64,000 bases of DNA from Clarireedia homoeocarpa (GCA_001465935.1 LNKV01000040.1:248001-312000), one strand, 5' to 3'; counted from the stretch's first letter, positions 24,385-36,578 are shown. Made by a program: numbers and translations. Notes: generated by a model not told the origin, from the letters alone.

Positions 24385-25938
24385 ATGGCAGTCTCTGTTC
24401 AAGGTTCATTCTACCCCAAGTCCAGTCACTGGGATATGGCCGATCAACGGCATCAAAGCTTTTCAGCTGTTCCAACATATTCTTCATCCTCGATGGCCTA
24501 TCCGTATCAGATGCCGGCCTCCGGTCTCGAGTCGCCAGGAATGATGCCCGGTTACAGTAATCACCTCACAGAACCCATTCGCTCCACCTCACCTTCGGCA
24601 TATGGTCCAGGTCAACTATCATCAAATAGAAATCTTGAAGCCTCTTCGTTATCGAAGAACTCCAAGGATCCCAAGACAAAACGGTCGATGTCTACTCCGA
24701 ATATTAGAGGTACAGCTAATCCTGATGCAGCTGCCTTGGCTCTGGTCAATGACAAAAGGAGGAACAAACTGGGCTACCATAGAACGTCCGTAGCATGTGG
24801 TGAGCGACGATTTAATCCATTCTAGATGCGGTGCAAAAGTCAGGCCGAGGACACTACTGATTCGTTACCTACAGGACACTGTCGCCGTCGCAAGATCAGA
24901 TGCATTCCGGCTGCAGGAGATCCTCAGAATCGTTGCTCAAATTGCATCAGATTAAAAAAGGAATGCAACTTCTACCCGGTTGACCAACAGCCGCAACCGG
25001 AACCCAAGCGTCGAGGCTCCAAGGCTCAGAGTGGAACTGGGAGAGCCTCGGAATCCTCTTCTCCAACGATGCCTCCTGGACAACTACCAGATATGCAGTC
25101 TGGGCATTCTTATCAACACCTAAATATGCCACCGATTCAAGACCTTGCAGGTACTCAGATGAAGAGCCTAAGAACTGACAGCTTTTCACCAGAGAATAAA
25201 GGTGAGTTAAGGTGGATTCAAGCTAATACTTTCACTGACCCTGACACAGTTGTAGCTTCGTCTAGAAATTTTGAATATAACCCTGGTCCTACCAACTGGG
25301 TGGCTTCTGAAGTCTCTCCAAACACCAAAACTCCAGCGGATTACTGGCGAGTCAACTCGCAAGAGTCTCCAATTACACCTGCCTTTTCGCCCTACGGTGC
25401 GTCAAATATGCACATTCCAAACCCCCAAGGCTGGTCTGGTCAAGGCCAACAAAGCCAGGAAACCAGACAGCCAGAATGGTCAGCTCCTCAACGATCGACT
25501 TCGTACAGCAACTTAGAAGGCCTGCAGAGCAGCGGCCAGTACACTACTTATGGACTTCCTCCGTCAGCCACAGACCAGTATGCGGCTTCGAGACCCCGAC
25601 AACAACATCCAGGCATGTACCCACCTCCTATTACCACAGCGAATGCAATCTCGGCTCCTGAAATATCATCAGCATCCAGTATCGCAACACCGCACGCGCA
25701 ATCTGCAGGCGCAATGTCTACAGGATCTTTCTCGGGCTGGAATAACCAATCATATTCTTATGCTAAGGTTCCCCCTGTTGGCTCAAACGTCGACACATAT
25801 AACGCTTGGAACCCCAGTCATGCAACCCATCAACAAATACCCGAGGAAGTACAGGGGGGAACTGCAGCTGGATATGGTGGATATGGCGATGCTGGGAATG
25901 CGGTTTACTACGCGGGACAACCTCAATCTGGGCGTTAG
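24385..25938 (+). CDS. Zn2Cys6 (fungal binuclear cluster) transcription factor
   Basis: Nuclear DNA-binding regulator. Exons: 24385-24799, 24875-25201 and 25250-25938, about 476 residues. The first intron (75 bases, GTGAGC to CTACAG) rebuilds the sequence VACGHCRRRKIRC, giving a full C-x2-C-x6-C-x10-C-x2-C-x6-C cluster ending at KKEC. The basic RRRK run lies between the second and third Cys. The cluster sits after about 135 disordered residues rather than at the very N-terminus. A Lys/Arg patch (PKRRGSK) follows, then a Gln/Ser/Pro/Tyr-rich tail ending GGYGDAGNAVYYAGQ. There is no sign of the long middle homology domain of many Zn2Cys6 activators, and the protein is short for that class. The second intron is 48 bases and in frame, so an isoform with 16 extra residues is possible. 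The upstream region to about 24.2 kb is pyrimidine-rich, as for a leader. Targets unknown. Confidence 0.9.
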
Positions 25939-27038
25939 TGGAAGGGCCCATCAGATGTAAAATACTCAGCTTTTTGGTGAATGCTTCATTACGGATAATA
26001 ATCACATTTTTGGACGGAGGCTGGATTGTTCTTGGATGCTTGTGGAACATCGGCACCTACACGCTTCCAGGGGAGACAGAAGTGTCGCAAAAAGGAGAAT
26101 TCGAGAGCGACAAGGGCTACCAGGCCAAAATCAGACGCAACTTCGACATGTACCACTCACAAGCTCGAGTTGCGGTTGTACATACCTTATGAACACAAAC
26201 TTTGAGGAAATCTATTTCTTTTGGTACGACAGGATCGATACGATTGTTATGATACAGTAGGACCGGCTTGGTGGTCGCAATGGTTGCATATATAGGAAGG
26301 AAAAGAATGCAAGAAGTATATCATTGTTTTTGGGAGAATTTATGGGAGTTTTTTTTGGAAGACTTGATCAGGCGAGTCCCCATGGCGGGTTTTCATGGGC
26401 AAACGGACAGATACCAAGTAAGGAAGGAGGACATTCAAGAGGGAAGGTAATGGGTACGGGCGGCTTGCTTTCTCTGCTACGCACTCGCTGAAGAGACGTG
26501 AGTGTGGGCCTGATGAGCGCTATTCAAATATAAAAGGAGAATTAATCAGTCATCTATGAAGTTATCCAAGCTGTGAATGTGAGGCCTCTAAAATTTATGT
26601 TGTAAATAAATCCACGATATTAGGTAATCACAACTTGTTATCTCAAGACCCTTTCTACTCGTGACTGAGGCACTGAGGCACCAAGATACTGACTGAGGCA
26701 TCAGAATATCAAGGTCCTAAGGCAAAAGGTCCTAAGGCAAAAGGTCCTAAGGCAAAAGGTCCTAAGGCAAAAGGTCCTAAGGCAAAAGGTCCTAAGGCAA
26801 AAGGTCCTAAGGCAACAAGTCCTCCCACAATTATGTCGTGCTCCAAACCCCTTCTCATTCGTCCTCGAAGCCATCCGAACCCAATTAGACACCTTGAATG
26901 AGCAACGTAACACACAAAGGACGACCATTACTGCCTCGACCCTTGCAATAAATATATTACAGATGTCTTCTCAGGGACTAAGCCGATTTGTCGGCATGTT
27001 TGAGGTACTTCGTCCACTCCCTTCCACGATATCTTTAG
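25939..27038. other. Intergenic with minisatellite
   Basis: 3' flank of the Zn2Cys6 gene, then a 15-base minisatellite (listed separately). An ATG at 26963 opens a 33-codon frame ending at a TGA at 27060-27062. It could belong to the first exon of the following DUF202 gene, but I cannot fix the splice. Confidence 0.5.
26711..26817. repeat. 15-bp minisatellite, 7 copies
   Basis: Seven perfect or near-perfect copies of a 15-base unit (GGTCCTAAGGCAAAA), starting at 26713 and repeating every 15 bases to 26803. The 15-base period keeps frame: the minus strand would read a repeated ALGPF or LRTFC pentapeptide. I see no gene around it to use that. Confidence 0.9.
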
Positions 27039-27568
27039 ATATACACACTCCCTACGCAACATGAACTCGTTACTGAACGTCCTGGAGCCCCATCCGGAAG
27101 ACAGACTACATCTACGATTGCATCGCGCGCGATCGGTCATTCTCACGGCGCAAGAGTTGGTTCTTTTTCTCAATTGAATCCTGGAAAGTGCGGGGTTGAG
27201 CGTCTTGACTGACATGGCTTGGGAAATCCAACAGACTCGTAGAGATCCGCGCCGCACAACGTACATTCGAGGGCGCATACATACGCACTGCATTGGGGCA
27301 ATTCAGTTTCGCATTGGTGGTATTAAAGATCTTCACCGCCGAATTTTATAGCATTGGGGCATTATTTGCAACATATGGAGCTGGGGTACTGTTGGTTAGC
27401 ATGTACAGAAGATACGAAGGCAATCGACAATTCTTTAGCGAAGTTGATTTGGATGGGAGGGGCAGGAAGAAATTCAGGACCAGTGGCAATGCGGTGGTTA
27501 TTTTGACAACATTGAGTCTGGTGGCATATGTCCTGCTGATTGGATTAACAATAAGGCTAGAGACATAA
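27039..27568 (+). CDS. DUF202-type small membrane protein, 5' exon not resolved
   Basis: Membrane protein of unknown role. The clear exon is 27235-27568. A 47-base intron (27188-27234, GTGCGG to CCAACAG, CTGAC branch site) joins it in frame to an upstream open stretch from 27039, giving GKLVEIRAAQRTFEGAYIRTA across the join. The R-T-x5-R-T pattern and the following helices (FSFALVVLKIFTAEF; FYSIGALFATYGAGVLLVSMY; AVVILTTLSLVAYVLLIGL) match the DUF202/YidH layout of about three membrane spans. The part before residue LVEI is hydrophilic and probably disordered. The open stretch starts right after a TAG (27036-27038) that could end an acceptor, but I find no strong donor and no in-frame ATG. 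The first exon, perhaps with the ATG at 26963, is therefore uncertain, and a damaged 5' end is possible. Confidence 0.6.
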
Positions 27569-29349
27569 ACCCCTGGATGGGCTGACAGCGTAAACGGGAC
27601 GTTCAATGAATCGCATCCATAATTGGGGCAAGAAGACCACTTTCGGTGTGGGGGGGGGGAATAAGATGAGAGGAGGCAGAATGTGGACCTGGTTATGGTC
27701 TCAGTATCGCGGACGAGGAGGCAAAGAAGTTGGGGGTCGACAGGCAATGTGAATACACAACGACAGCTCATGAAGCACAACAGGACCTCCATCGGTCCGT
27801 CAAGTTTGGGGGGTTTTGGAGGCAAGAAACTCTCCTATACTTGTTTATTGTAAACACACCAGTTCTAGTGTCAACAAGCTTATCATAATGCACTTGGAAA
27901 TGGCAACGTTGCGTGTCTGGAATATGCCACGACAAAGACAACGCAAAAATTCACAAGGAAACCAAGTGGCACGCATAACGCGAGGAAATTGTGTTAGCAC
28001 TGCTTCATCCTTCCATTCAAGAGATGCATCCCTATATGGATTTGCCGAGTGTCTTACCTACATCACACGGCAGACTATCGATAGTTCTCTCGCTTTAGTG
28101 TAAAAATCCTGTTTCCGGAAGAAATCAATCACGCCTAGCGACTGTCTCAATCTGATAACCAGAACCTTCAGTGGGCTTGTTTGGGCCAGGAGACATATGT
28201 CAGAAATGATTTCTAGGACAACCATGGTTAAGGCTGCAGGCGTCAAAAGTTCCACGTAATCTTGGTGCATGAGACCCTTTGAACGGTGGTGAAAGGGCTG
28301 CAATACCATTCGGATCGCACCCATAACAAGTCACTAGTGGCGAAACCATCAGTCGTGGGCTGGTTCTTTGACCGCTGGTGTCAAATCTTCGATTGAATTG
28401 TTCCCCCAAGCGCATGCGTCAGCATTCAAGAACGTCCACAGACGGAACGATAGCATTCGCGCGGTCTCATAACTCTGCATCCGGACACGAGGAGGGGTTT
28501 GCCGACTTCGACGCTCAGATGGTTTACTGCTCGTACCTGGCCTATCTTGGCTTTGGGGGTAGACTAAGCAGAACATCGCCCCACGAAACACCGACATGAG
28601 TTCTATCTACCTTGCAGCTGTCATTAAAACATCGGGACATTGTCATATAGCTCATGCACATCATCAATAGATCCGCTTCTCCCATACTCCTCCTAGCCTG
28701 CTATGGGTAGGGATCTCAGTAGGGGTTCTTCACTGCAATGTATACGAGTCTCTTTAGCATATCCTCAGTTGCATTGCTTTCTTCACTTGTCGGGGCACTG
28801 TAATGCGAGTCAGATGGCTGGAGGCCGTGCTGTTATTACGGGTTGTTTCATCCTGATTGAGACCTGCAGTCATGTACGAATTGGGATAGCCCGGTTCAAC
28901 ACCGTTGTTGACATAAGCCTTGGATCGACACCATACAGACACGACAGTTACCTGCAGCTTGTTAGTCCCTCCTCATTATTATCTGAGCGGTCTTGTTGTT
29001 GAACTCCTCGTCTCGTGGTCGACCTTTACAGAAGCGTCGCTTGAGGCTGTACATCTTTTACGGCGCACATGCCTCCGTTGTAATTTCCGCTCGATGTTCT
29101 CATCGGATTGCTTAGGTAATGCTTCTCACGATGTACACTGTACACACAAAAACTTCTTGTGGCTAGAAAGCATTTCCAACGGATCCAGAAGATTTCAGAG
29201 CTTTCCCCGGAGATCTTGGAAACCGCATGCAACCATAGGTTTCTTACGATTTTTCAACGCATGATCTTGCTTGGGTCGAGTTTGAGACTGAAGCCAGGTC
29301 TTCTGCATGTCTCTGATGACTTATAACCGTGGATATGCTACGGATCACT

Positions 29350-29350
<1 letters not shown>

Positions 29351-29381
<31 letters not shown>
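29351..29381. repeat. Poly-T run of 31 (poly-A on minus strand)
   Basis: Thirty-one consecutive T residues; the flanks show no clear target duplication. It may be a retroposed A-tail on the minus strand or a slippage product. Confidence 0.85.
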
Positions 29382-29382
<1 letters not shown>

Positions 29383-30680
29383 GTTCGAGCTCTTCGATCA
29401 TCGTGATCGCGATAAATAATACTCACGTTGTGTAACCCAAATCATAACAATCTGATAGTATTCTTGTCGCGGGTTCTTTGCAAGGACATGATTTCTCAAC
29501 GAGTCCAGCTTCAGCGAGCACTTTTACAAGATAATACTCGGTGTTAGGTCTCCTTTGTTAAAGGTCCTCAGTATGTCATTGAAAACACTAAGCACCGCTG
29601 CACCGGACTCTGTGGCGAAAATATCTCAACTGCGACTTGGGAAACTACGTCCTTGAGACTTTCGTGCTGTGCCGTCACCGTATCTATAACCACACCAGTG
29701 TGAGACAAATTAGATGTCTGTGGCAGCAGACTCAGTACTTTGCTAAGCAGCAGAATGGTAATAGGACTCCGGCCAGTAGTCGGAAGTTATTCGAAGCATG
29801 TTAATGGGTAGCACATGGGCAGTGTGTGCATGTTATAAGGAGTTTCAATCACCTTGAGCTCGAGGGACAAGGTCGCCGACGAGCTCCAGCATGGTGCGCT
29901 TATCAATGGAACGGGTGAGAAAGACTTGGCTCACTGCTTGGCACTGCCAGTCAGGATTCAAGTCATATTTATAGTTTAACTTCGACTATTAAATTTCAGA
30001 ACCAAATTTCGATTGAACATCCCGCATCCTTGAGGGTTTTCCTCTCAGGTCAGCTTATCATACATACCGAAAAACTCTAGAAGAGTCTTACAGCGACCTG
30101 CTTAATTTTCATGCTTCTAGATCCACGTATCAACCAGTCCCACAGGCTCGGTACATAGATCCGAGAGATCGCATAAGATGGTCATATTATGATCAATCAT
30201 ATCGGGCTCGGTACTGTAGGTCTGCCGAAGCTCGGATATCGTCAAGTTATTTCCGATGCCATATTGCCGATTATGTCGGCCAACCCCTCCATTCGCTCTG
30301 CAAAACGGTCCAGTAGAAATGTGTGCTTGGCCGCAAGTTGGCCGAAAGTTAGCCGCAATTCCGATCTCAGTTGTAAATCCCAGCGCTTACTGGGTTATGA
30401 AAACGAGGATGACGGTAACACCGGTTCTATTCAACCAAGAAAGGTCAATGCAGACCGGTCTCTGACTTGGATGGCTCTTCGAGAACTGTGCATATAGATT
30501 TCCACGAGCACATTCGCTTTTATCTGAGGGTCAGTCTGATACAGCAAATCAAGCTTGTTACAGGTCTTGCTAGGCAAAAGGTTCCCGCATAGCAGGCCAG
30601 GAGTTTGATCAACAGACGACATCGCCTGCTGCGATCAGATACTATGGGATGGACTCACTACTATGTATCAGAGAGCTTTT

Positions 30681-31078
30681 TTACAACGGTGCCGCCCAAA
30701 AGGGCATGCCCTCCTTGGATAAGTATAGGATAGTAGGTCTATACAGGTCGACTGCTTCTAACCAGACCGAATCAACCAGTACAACTAAGTTGCATAAGTG
30801 ACCCACCTCGGTGCTATAATTTGGATCGCTAACAACAGATATCTGTCTAACAAACTGACCATCCGGGGGAATGTACTCGACAGTTTGGATTGCCATCAAT
30901 AATGGTAAATCTCTTGTTTAGAGGCGTGTGTATTGGAGGTCGACATTCACCAGTTCCCAGTCCGTGGTCATTCTACGAATAGAAAGGCATTGCATTGAAC
31001 GACGGGCAGCTACAACCGAGACATGATTAGGGGCGATTGCTTTGGACGCGATAATCATTAGAAGAAACGAACAAAACT
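30681..31078 (-). pseudogene. Relic coding segment, about 130 codons with one stop
   Basis: In one minus-strand frame from 31078 to 30681 the only internal stop is a TAA near 30922. Readable parts are APNHVSVVAARRSMQCLS, DWELVNVDLQYTRL, then after the stop PPDGQFVRQISVVSDPNYSTE. The TAA follows CTC and precedes ACA and could be CAA changed by C-to-T. A second reading is that GTGGGT after YSTE is a donor (acceptor about 22 bases on is too near), so I prefer a continuous relic. No family recognised; no start codon with good context. Confidence 0.35.
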
Positions 31079-31586
31079 ACTCAGTAGTGCAATGGCCGTC
31101 TCAGCAGACAGGCCGCTTAATACCAATATACCTACATCAAAACTTTTTGTCAACCAGATATCCTGCCAGCAACAGTCGAAGGAATTTTGGCCCTGACCTC
31201 GTATAAGAAATTAACTTTATTATCAATTCTGGGTAGTGAACCGCGTTCTATAGCCGCACCAGCTCGGAAAATCTATGCTCACAGCACCTCTCCTACACCT
31301 ACTCCATCCCACTCCTGGCTCAATGTCTATGGGTGGAAAGATATCTCATCCATTTCCACGGATATCGCCCGCAGACTCATATATTGACCGCTACAGTACC
31401 GATGGGTCATGGCTGCTACATTGGGGTGTGTGGCTGTGTGCACTAGAGCGATGCTCATACCAACGAGTAAGATTTTGATGCTGGACGAGTCAATGATCAG
31501 GCAATTACCTTCATTATCTTCCCTAGAAATGATATAGAAAACAATGCCAACAATTTCATACGCTGGTTCAGGATCAAATTACGTAC

Positions 31587-31700
31587 CGAACAACGGAGGA
31601 TATCACCTTCAGACACCGAGCTGTGGGACTGGACGGTTGTGAGGTTTTGCATCGGCCTCAGAGCATTCCGGATTTTGATCAGGTGGTGGTCTTGGGTCAT
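31587..31700 (-). pseudogene. Possible first exon of a decayed gene
   Basis: An ATG at 31700 opens a frame reading MTQDHHLIKIRNALRPM to GDILRCS, followed by a perfect GTACGT donor. A TTTCTAG acceptor lies about 60 bases on, a normal fungal intron length. After the join the frame meets TAA within three codons, so the gene as read is broken or uses another acceptor. It may belong to the same relic as the segment at 31078-30681. Confidence 0.25.
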
Positions 31701-32532
31701 GGTGTTGCTATCGGATGTGAGAATCTAACTGTTGTACTAGCAGATGGAAACCCAGCATTTGCAAGGTTGTACCGGAATGGGGTCTGATGAGTATCTCTCG
31801 AATTCGACTTTGTTTTATTAATCACCCTAAGGAATACAAATGCAGTTGCTATATAACCTAGGACGTGGCTCGCAGATGGGAGAGGGGTGGGGGGTCAAGA
31901 AGAATGAATGGTTCGCATCAAAAGTGAACATCTTATTCTCTTTGATAAATAGAACCTTGATTTAGATACGCGCAGAGGAATAGAGTGCTCAGCGATGTCT
32001 CGGCGCCTTAGTGATCCTACCCAAGTAAACGATCTTACAAGCTGAGCACCAGAGATATTGATGAGTCACGGAATAGTTAGTAGCAGTTAAGTGTGATTTC
32101 GGCCCAGCCGACGATAGAACCATGCAACATCTTACTGTTCATCTCGTAAGCAACGGCGAACTCTCATAGAAACCAAATATTAGAGAGCCTACGTCCGAGT
32201 GTGGATCCTGTGCGTCGTCAAGATTTAGTACTGGCTGATCGTAGAAGGTAGAGCTCGACTTGCTCCGTTCAAAATCATTACGAACTCTGCGCCACCCGAA
32301 TACGTCCACCAACTCCGGAGTGAAAGCTACGACTAGGAAGTGTTGTCTATTGCTCGTATGCAACTATCCAGTAGGAGATGATACAGGCTTCTCTGCAATC
32401 ACAAAGTAGTTGACTGATGGCATCCAATGTGATGATTAGTGACATAGCACAGAGGAGCGCGATCATCGGAAAAACCAACGCCGTAGGAAATACTAGCATA
32501 CTTCCACTTTCCTTCCTGAGATAGCGATCTCA

Positions 32533-32753
32533 CTAGCCTATCCAGTCGTTCATTCTTGGCCAATGGCTATCATATGGCAACCAGTCTACTGGTTGATCTG
32601 ATGCAGTCTTTGGCTCTAATGCAGGAACAACTAACAAAATTTCCCAAGGATAATCGTCTTTTAAGTGGAGATGTCTGAGCGGCGAGAATGCTTCAGGCCA
32701 TTGAATCGGTATCCTAGAAATTAGTTCGCCCGTAGCACTTGGTTCCTGGCAGC
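32533..32753 (-). pseudogene. Relic coding segment with frameshift
   Basis: A 73-codon open minus-strand frame contains GELISRIPIQWPEAFSPLR, YPWEILLVVPALEPKTA and DWLPYDSHWPRMNDWI, then stops at TAG. Shifting by one base at the stop continues with LVRSLSQEGKWKYASISYG, as expected for a single-base deletion in a former gene. Upstream, another frame reads EILWNSITCEGPEWAGWGV, again protein-like. The Trp-rich composition is not random-looking, but I do not know the family. Confidence 0.4.
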
Positions 32754-34478
32754 ACTATGCTGTGACCTGACAATATGCACACCCCACCCAGCCCACTCAG
32801 GTCCCTCACACGTGATGCTGTTCCACAGTATCTCGCTAGGACAAAATCATTCATGCACGAGTAGGGGCAGGTAGCACTAGAATCTGCTGTAAATTCAAAC
32901 AACCTGGTGAATTCTCGGCACATTTGAAATCTGTTACAGGATGTTCTTTTTCCTTGTAGCCCCGCATATTTTGTGCTGAGTACGAGAATGAAATGTCATC
33001 CGGGGACCTAAATGATGGTCGGCGACCTTTGTGGGCAAATGCCTTTGCTGTCGGCCAATTAGCGTCGGATTCGGCCTAAAGTTGCCGCCTGTCGCAAGCG
33101 CCCGCGCCCCGATTACCAGATCGCTTCTTATCAGATCGAGACGACAACTTCACCGCGAGGTTTACTCCACTGATTGTCCGTGATCCATACCAACGACTTG
33201 TACTGTTGGGATGATAGTACATCGGTACCTTGTCGATGTATACTATCGTGAGCCTTGAATTTGCTTGCCCTATTCTGCAATCCGTACTCCCTTGTACCAC
33301 ATCCTAGGTGATCGGACCCAGCAAGGCTGAGAATCTATCATCACGAATATGTTTTGCAGGGCCATGCCCAGAACAATATTTGCGCCGCCAACACAGCTGA
33401 GAGGCACTTTGAAACGTCATGAATCACCTTTGAGATCCACACGGCCTGAGGATGGTTCCTCAGCATTGTGGCACACTCGCTCGAAAAGGGTGCTCTGATC
33501 TTCATCAAAATGCTTTTTTGCGTGTAATATTGAAGTTTTAGAATTGTACTACCTAATATATACATCGATCCTTGGGATCAATAGTCTATCCATGGATATA
33601 TTGATCAACCTCGAACTTCACAATACAATTGTGATAGCTATGCGATTTAGGCTATCAGGTGCAGTGGTCAATGACCGATCATCCCAACTGTTATTGATAC
33701 CAATTCAGCTGCAAGATGCAGCTGCGCTTATCTCGTCAGAGATACTTTCAGATAATAACCTAGGGTTTAATTTGACCCGTTGGAAATATGCATCGTTGAC
33801 CATGCAGTAGTACGAGATCGGACTCAGCACGGTACAGTGTTCATTAGTCAATTGCACACTTTCAAGTCACGGATTCGTTTTTCAATTGGTAGGTGAAATA
33901 TCCCAGGAAACGCTGCCTAAACTCTTGTGGTAACGGGTATATCCGCGTTTGGGAAGTCTTCGTGATAGGCATCGCATCATACAAGCTGGGGCGCAGTTTT
34001 GCCCCCTCGGTGGGTTTCCTCTTTGAGGCAATTCCAACTTTACTATCGAGTTTTATTCTCCACGGCTCGTTAGAACCATTGGTTTTGGGCTTATCCAAAA
34101 GGCACAGTAAGCATTAGTATCTTGCTGAAATCTTCATTCAGCTTACAGGTCTGATACTACTGTTGGGATACGATGTTGACTGACCAATATATGTCGACCG
34201 AGCGTTTGTCAGCATCCGAGTCAACACGGCCGATATCCTGTGATCCATCTAGTATACTTTGATATCCAAGGCTGTGCATCATGGATGATGAGCCGCTAAG
34301 AGGGTATTCACCTGAAGTCCTCGGGTGGTCTCATTAGCCTAAGCGCCATTTCTACGCAACCCGTCTCATACAGCAGGTCGTCCTTATAAAAATGAAAGAC
34401 CACGAAAATCTACCTCTTTAGGTCTACAACTTCGAACTTCATCGCACCGGCAGGATTCAGCAGAGTAATTCAGTCAAT

Positions 34479-36578
34479 ATGGCTTACAATCATCTGGTTG
34501 AGACATTCCGAGAGGATGAATACCCTATGATGAGAGGTTGGTTCACAAGATCTTCTAGAGACCGCAATTGCTAATGATCAGTAGGAAAAGCATATCTCGA
34601 TCATGCTGGCACAAGTAAGACGTTACCATCTCATCCCCGTCCCGAAGTCTGGAACATGATTTTCGTAACTCGCTCCACGAACCTGTCAAGTTTACATTTC
34701 TTTATGCCCAGGAAAACTACTGTATGAGTGTGGTTGCTAACGTGATAATGTGTAGCAATATACGCCAAGTCATTGATTCAGAAGTTCTCTGATACAATGA
34801 TGTCCAATCTGTTCGGGAATCCTCACTCAGCCTCTGCTCCAGCAAAACTGTCTGGGTCCGCTGTGGACTCAATACGTGAGAAAACTTTACACTTTCTCGG
34901 CGCAGATCCAGAACACTATGACTTGGTCTTTACTGCCAATGCTACTGCAGCGGTGAAGCTGGTAGCAGAAAGCTTTCGAGATCTTGCTCTCGAGAGTTCG
35001 ACATCACAATCTTTCTGGTATGGCTATCATAAGGATGCCCACACAAGTCTCGTCGGCGTGCGTGAACATACCAATGGACAACATCACTGCTTCACCAGCG
35101 ACCAAGAAGTTGAAGACTGGCTGGATGGTCATACACACCTTCCGGGAAGGCCAGAGCAAGACGATACTCCTGGAATCTTTGCGTTCCCAGGTCAATCAAA
35201 TATGACAGGTCGTCGTTTACCACTGTCTTGGATGCGAAAACTTCGAAAGTCCAATCTTATTTCACACCAGAATACATATTCACTGCTGGATGCTGCAGCT
35301 CTGGCAACAACAACCCAGCTTGATTTCGCGGACGCAGATGCAGCACCCGACTTTACAGTCCTTTCTTTCTACAAAATCTTTGGTTTTCCAGATCTCGGGG
35401 CTTTGATAGTCCGCAGGAAGTCAGCCCACATTCTTACTTGGCGCAAATATTTTGGAGGTGGCACGGTATCATCTCTTACGGTTCTACATGAGGCGTCATA
35501 CCGCCGGAAAGATGCTACGATTCATGATGGCTTGGAGGATGGAACGCTGCCATTTCATAGTATCCTCGCACTTGGTTGCGCCATTGATGTACATTATGAT
35601 CTATATGGGTCGATGTCCAGGATCTCCAAGCATACGTTGTATCTTACGCAACGTCTTTACGAGGGTCTCTCTAAGCTTCGCCATTTCAATGACCAGCCAG
35701 TTTGCGAGATTTATTATGACGCAACAGATACCAGTCCATACACCGACTCCACTACGCAAGGAGCCACAATCGCATTCAATATTCTACGCCCAGACGGCAG
35801 CTACGTCTCATATGCGAGAGTAGAGCAATTGGCCAACCAGAGAGACATCTACGTAAGAGCTGGAGGGCTCTGCAATCCTGGTGGAATAGCAAGTTATCTT
35901 AAAGTGGCACCTTGGCACTTCAAGCGAGCCTGGTCAGCAGGGCACCGCTGCAGCGAGTCTGACAACACGGAGATAATCAATGGCAAACCCACAGGCGTTG
36001 TAAGAGCAAGTCTTGGAGCGATGTCGATTACCTCTGACGTCGATATCTTTCTTGCGTTCATTCTGGAAACATTTGTCGAAGAGGCCGGCACACCGAAACT
36101 TGTTTCTACCTCAGCACTGACACATTTACCAAATCACAGGCCGGACAACGGTCCTGTAGTAGTAGCAAAACCTAGAGCAGACTGGCCTATCAGAAGTCCT
36201 CTACCTGCTATCGACACGCAGCTGAACAATCCCAACCCTCGGCATCGGACACTTCCACGACAGGATGTGATTGAAACCGAAGGGCCGCGAACAAGCCATT
36301 CCACAACATGTCATTCGCTCCCTCGTCACATCTCGACCGGGTCAACAGATAGCGCTATAGTAATCTCCCCTGCCGAGTTGCGGTATCTGGAGGATATAAG
36401 CATGAGCAGAAGAGGGGCGGTCGAAGCATGGGCCGAAAAACGGGAACTATACCAGAATTCGGAAGGTCCACCGACGGATAAACAAGGGAGCAGACCGGCG
36501 GGGAGAATGAGGACGTTGACGAAAGCGAAAAGTCTTTGGGGATTGAATAAGGTTGGCAGAGTCAAAAACAAGGTTTAA
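34479..36578 (+). CDS. Molybdenum cofactor sulfurase-like PLP protein (class V aminotransferase fold), no MOSC domain
   Basis: Exons 34479-34536, 34585-34614 (30 bases) and 34756-36578 give 636 residues. The splices rebuild KAYLDHAGTTIYAKSLI, the N-terminal signature of eukaryotic Moco sulfurases and NifS-like cysteine desulfurases. Further seen: SNLFGNPHSAS, VFTANATAAVKLVAE, FWYGYHKDAHTSLVGVRE, QSNMTGRRLPL, YSLLDAAAL, PDFTVLSFYKIFGFPDLGALI (Lys of FYK is the expected Schiff-base residue), RKYFGGGTV and LEDGTLPFHSI. Family enzymes take sulfur from cysteine and pass it to molybdenum cofactor of xanthine dehydrogenase/aldehyde oxidase type enzymes. Known full-length Moco sulfurases carry a C-terminal MOSC domain. 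Here the PLP domain ends near residue 450 and is followed by about 185 disordered, basic, Ser/Pro-rich residues. Transfer to Moco is therefore unproven and another acceptor is possible. RAGGLCNPGGIASYL supplies the usual conserved Cys near the end of the PLP domain. Confidence 0.9.

Larger units (their letters stand above)
27569..34478. other. 6.9-kb region of degraded minus-strand coding segments
   Basis: No intact gene found. Several minus-strand segments (31078-30681, 31700-31587, 32753-32533, and parts of 33.5-33.0 and 30.4-30.1 kb) read like protein but are cut by stops and frame changes. A T-run of 31 lies at 29351-29381 and a G-run at about 27650. The stretch 28.3-30.1 kb otherwise shows nothing I can name. 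This looks like gene decay rather than ordinary promoter DNA. Confidence 0.5.

Noticed and set aside
26701..26928. Minus-strand frames encoding a repeated pentapeptide
   Set aside because: They are translations of the 15-base minisatellite; the repeat length of 3n keeps any frame open by itself.
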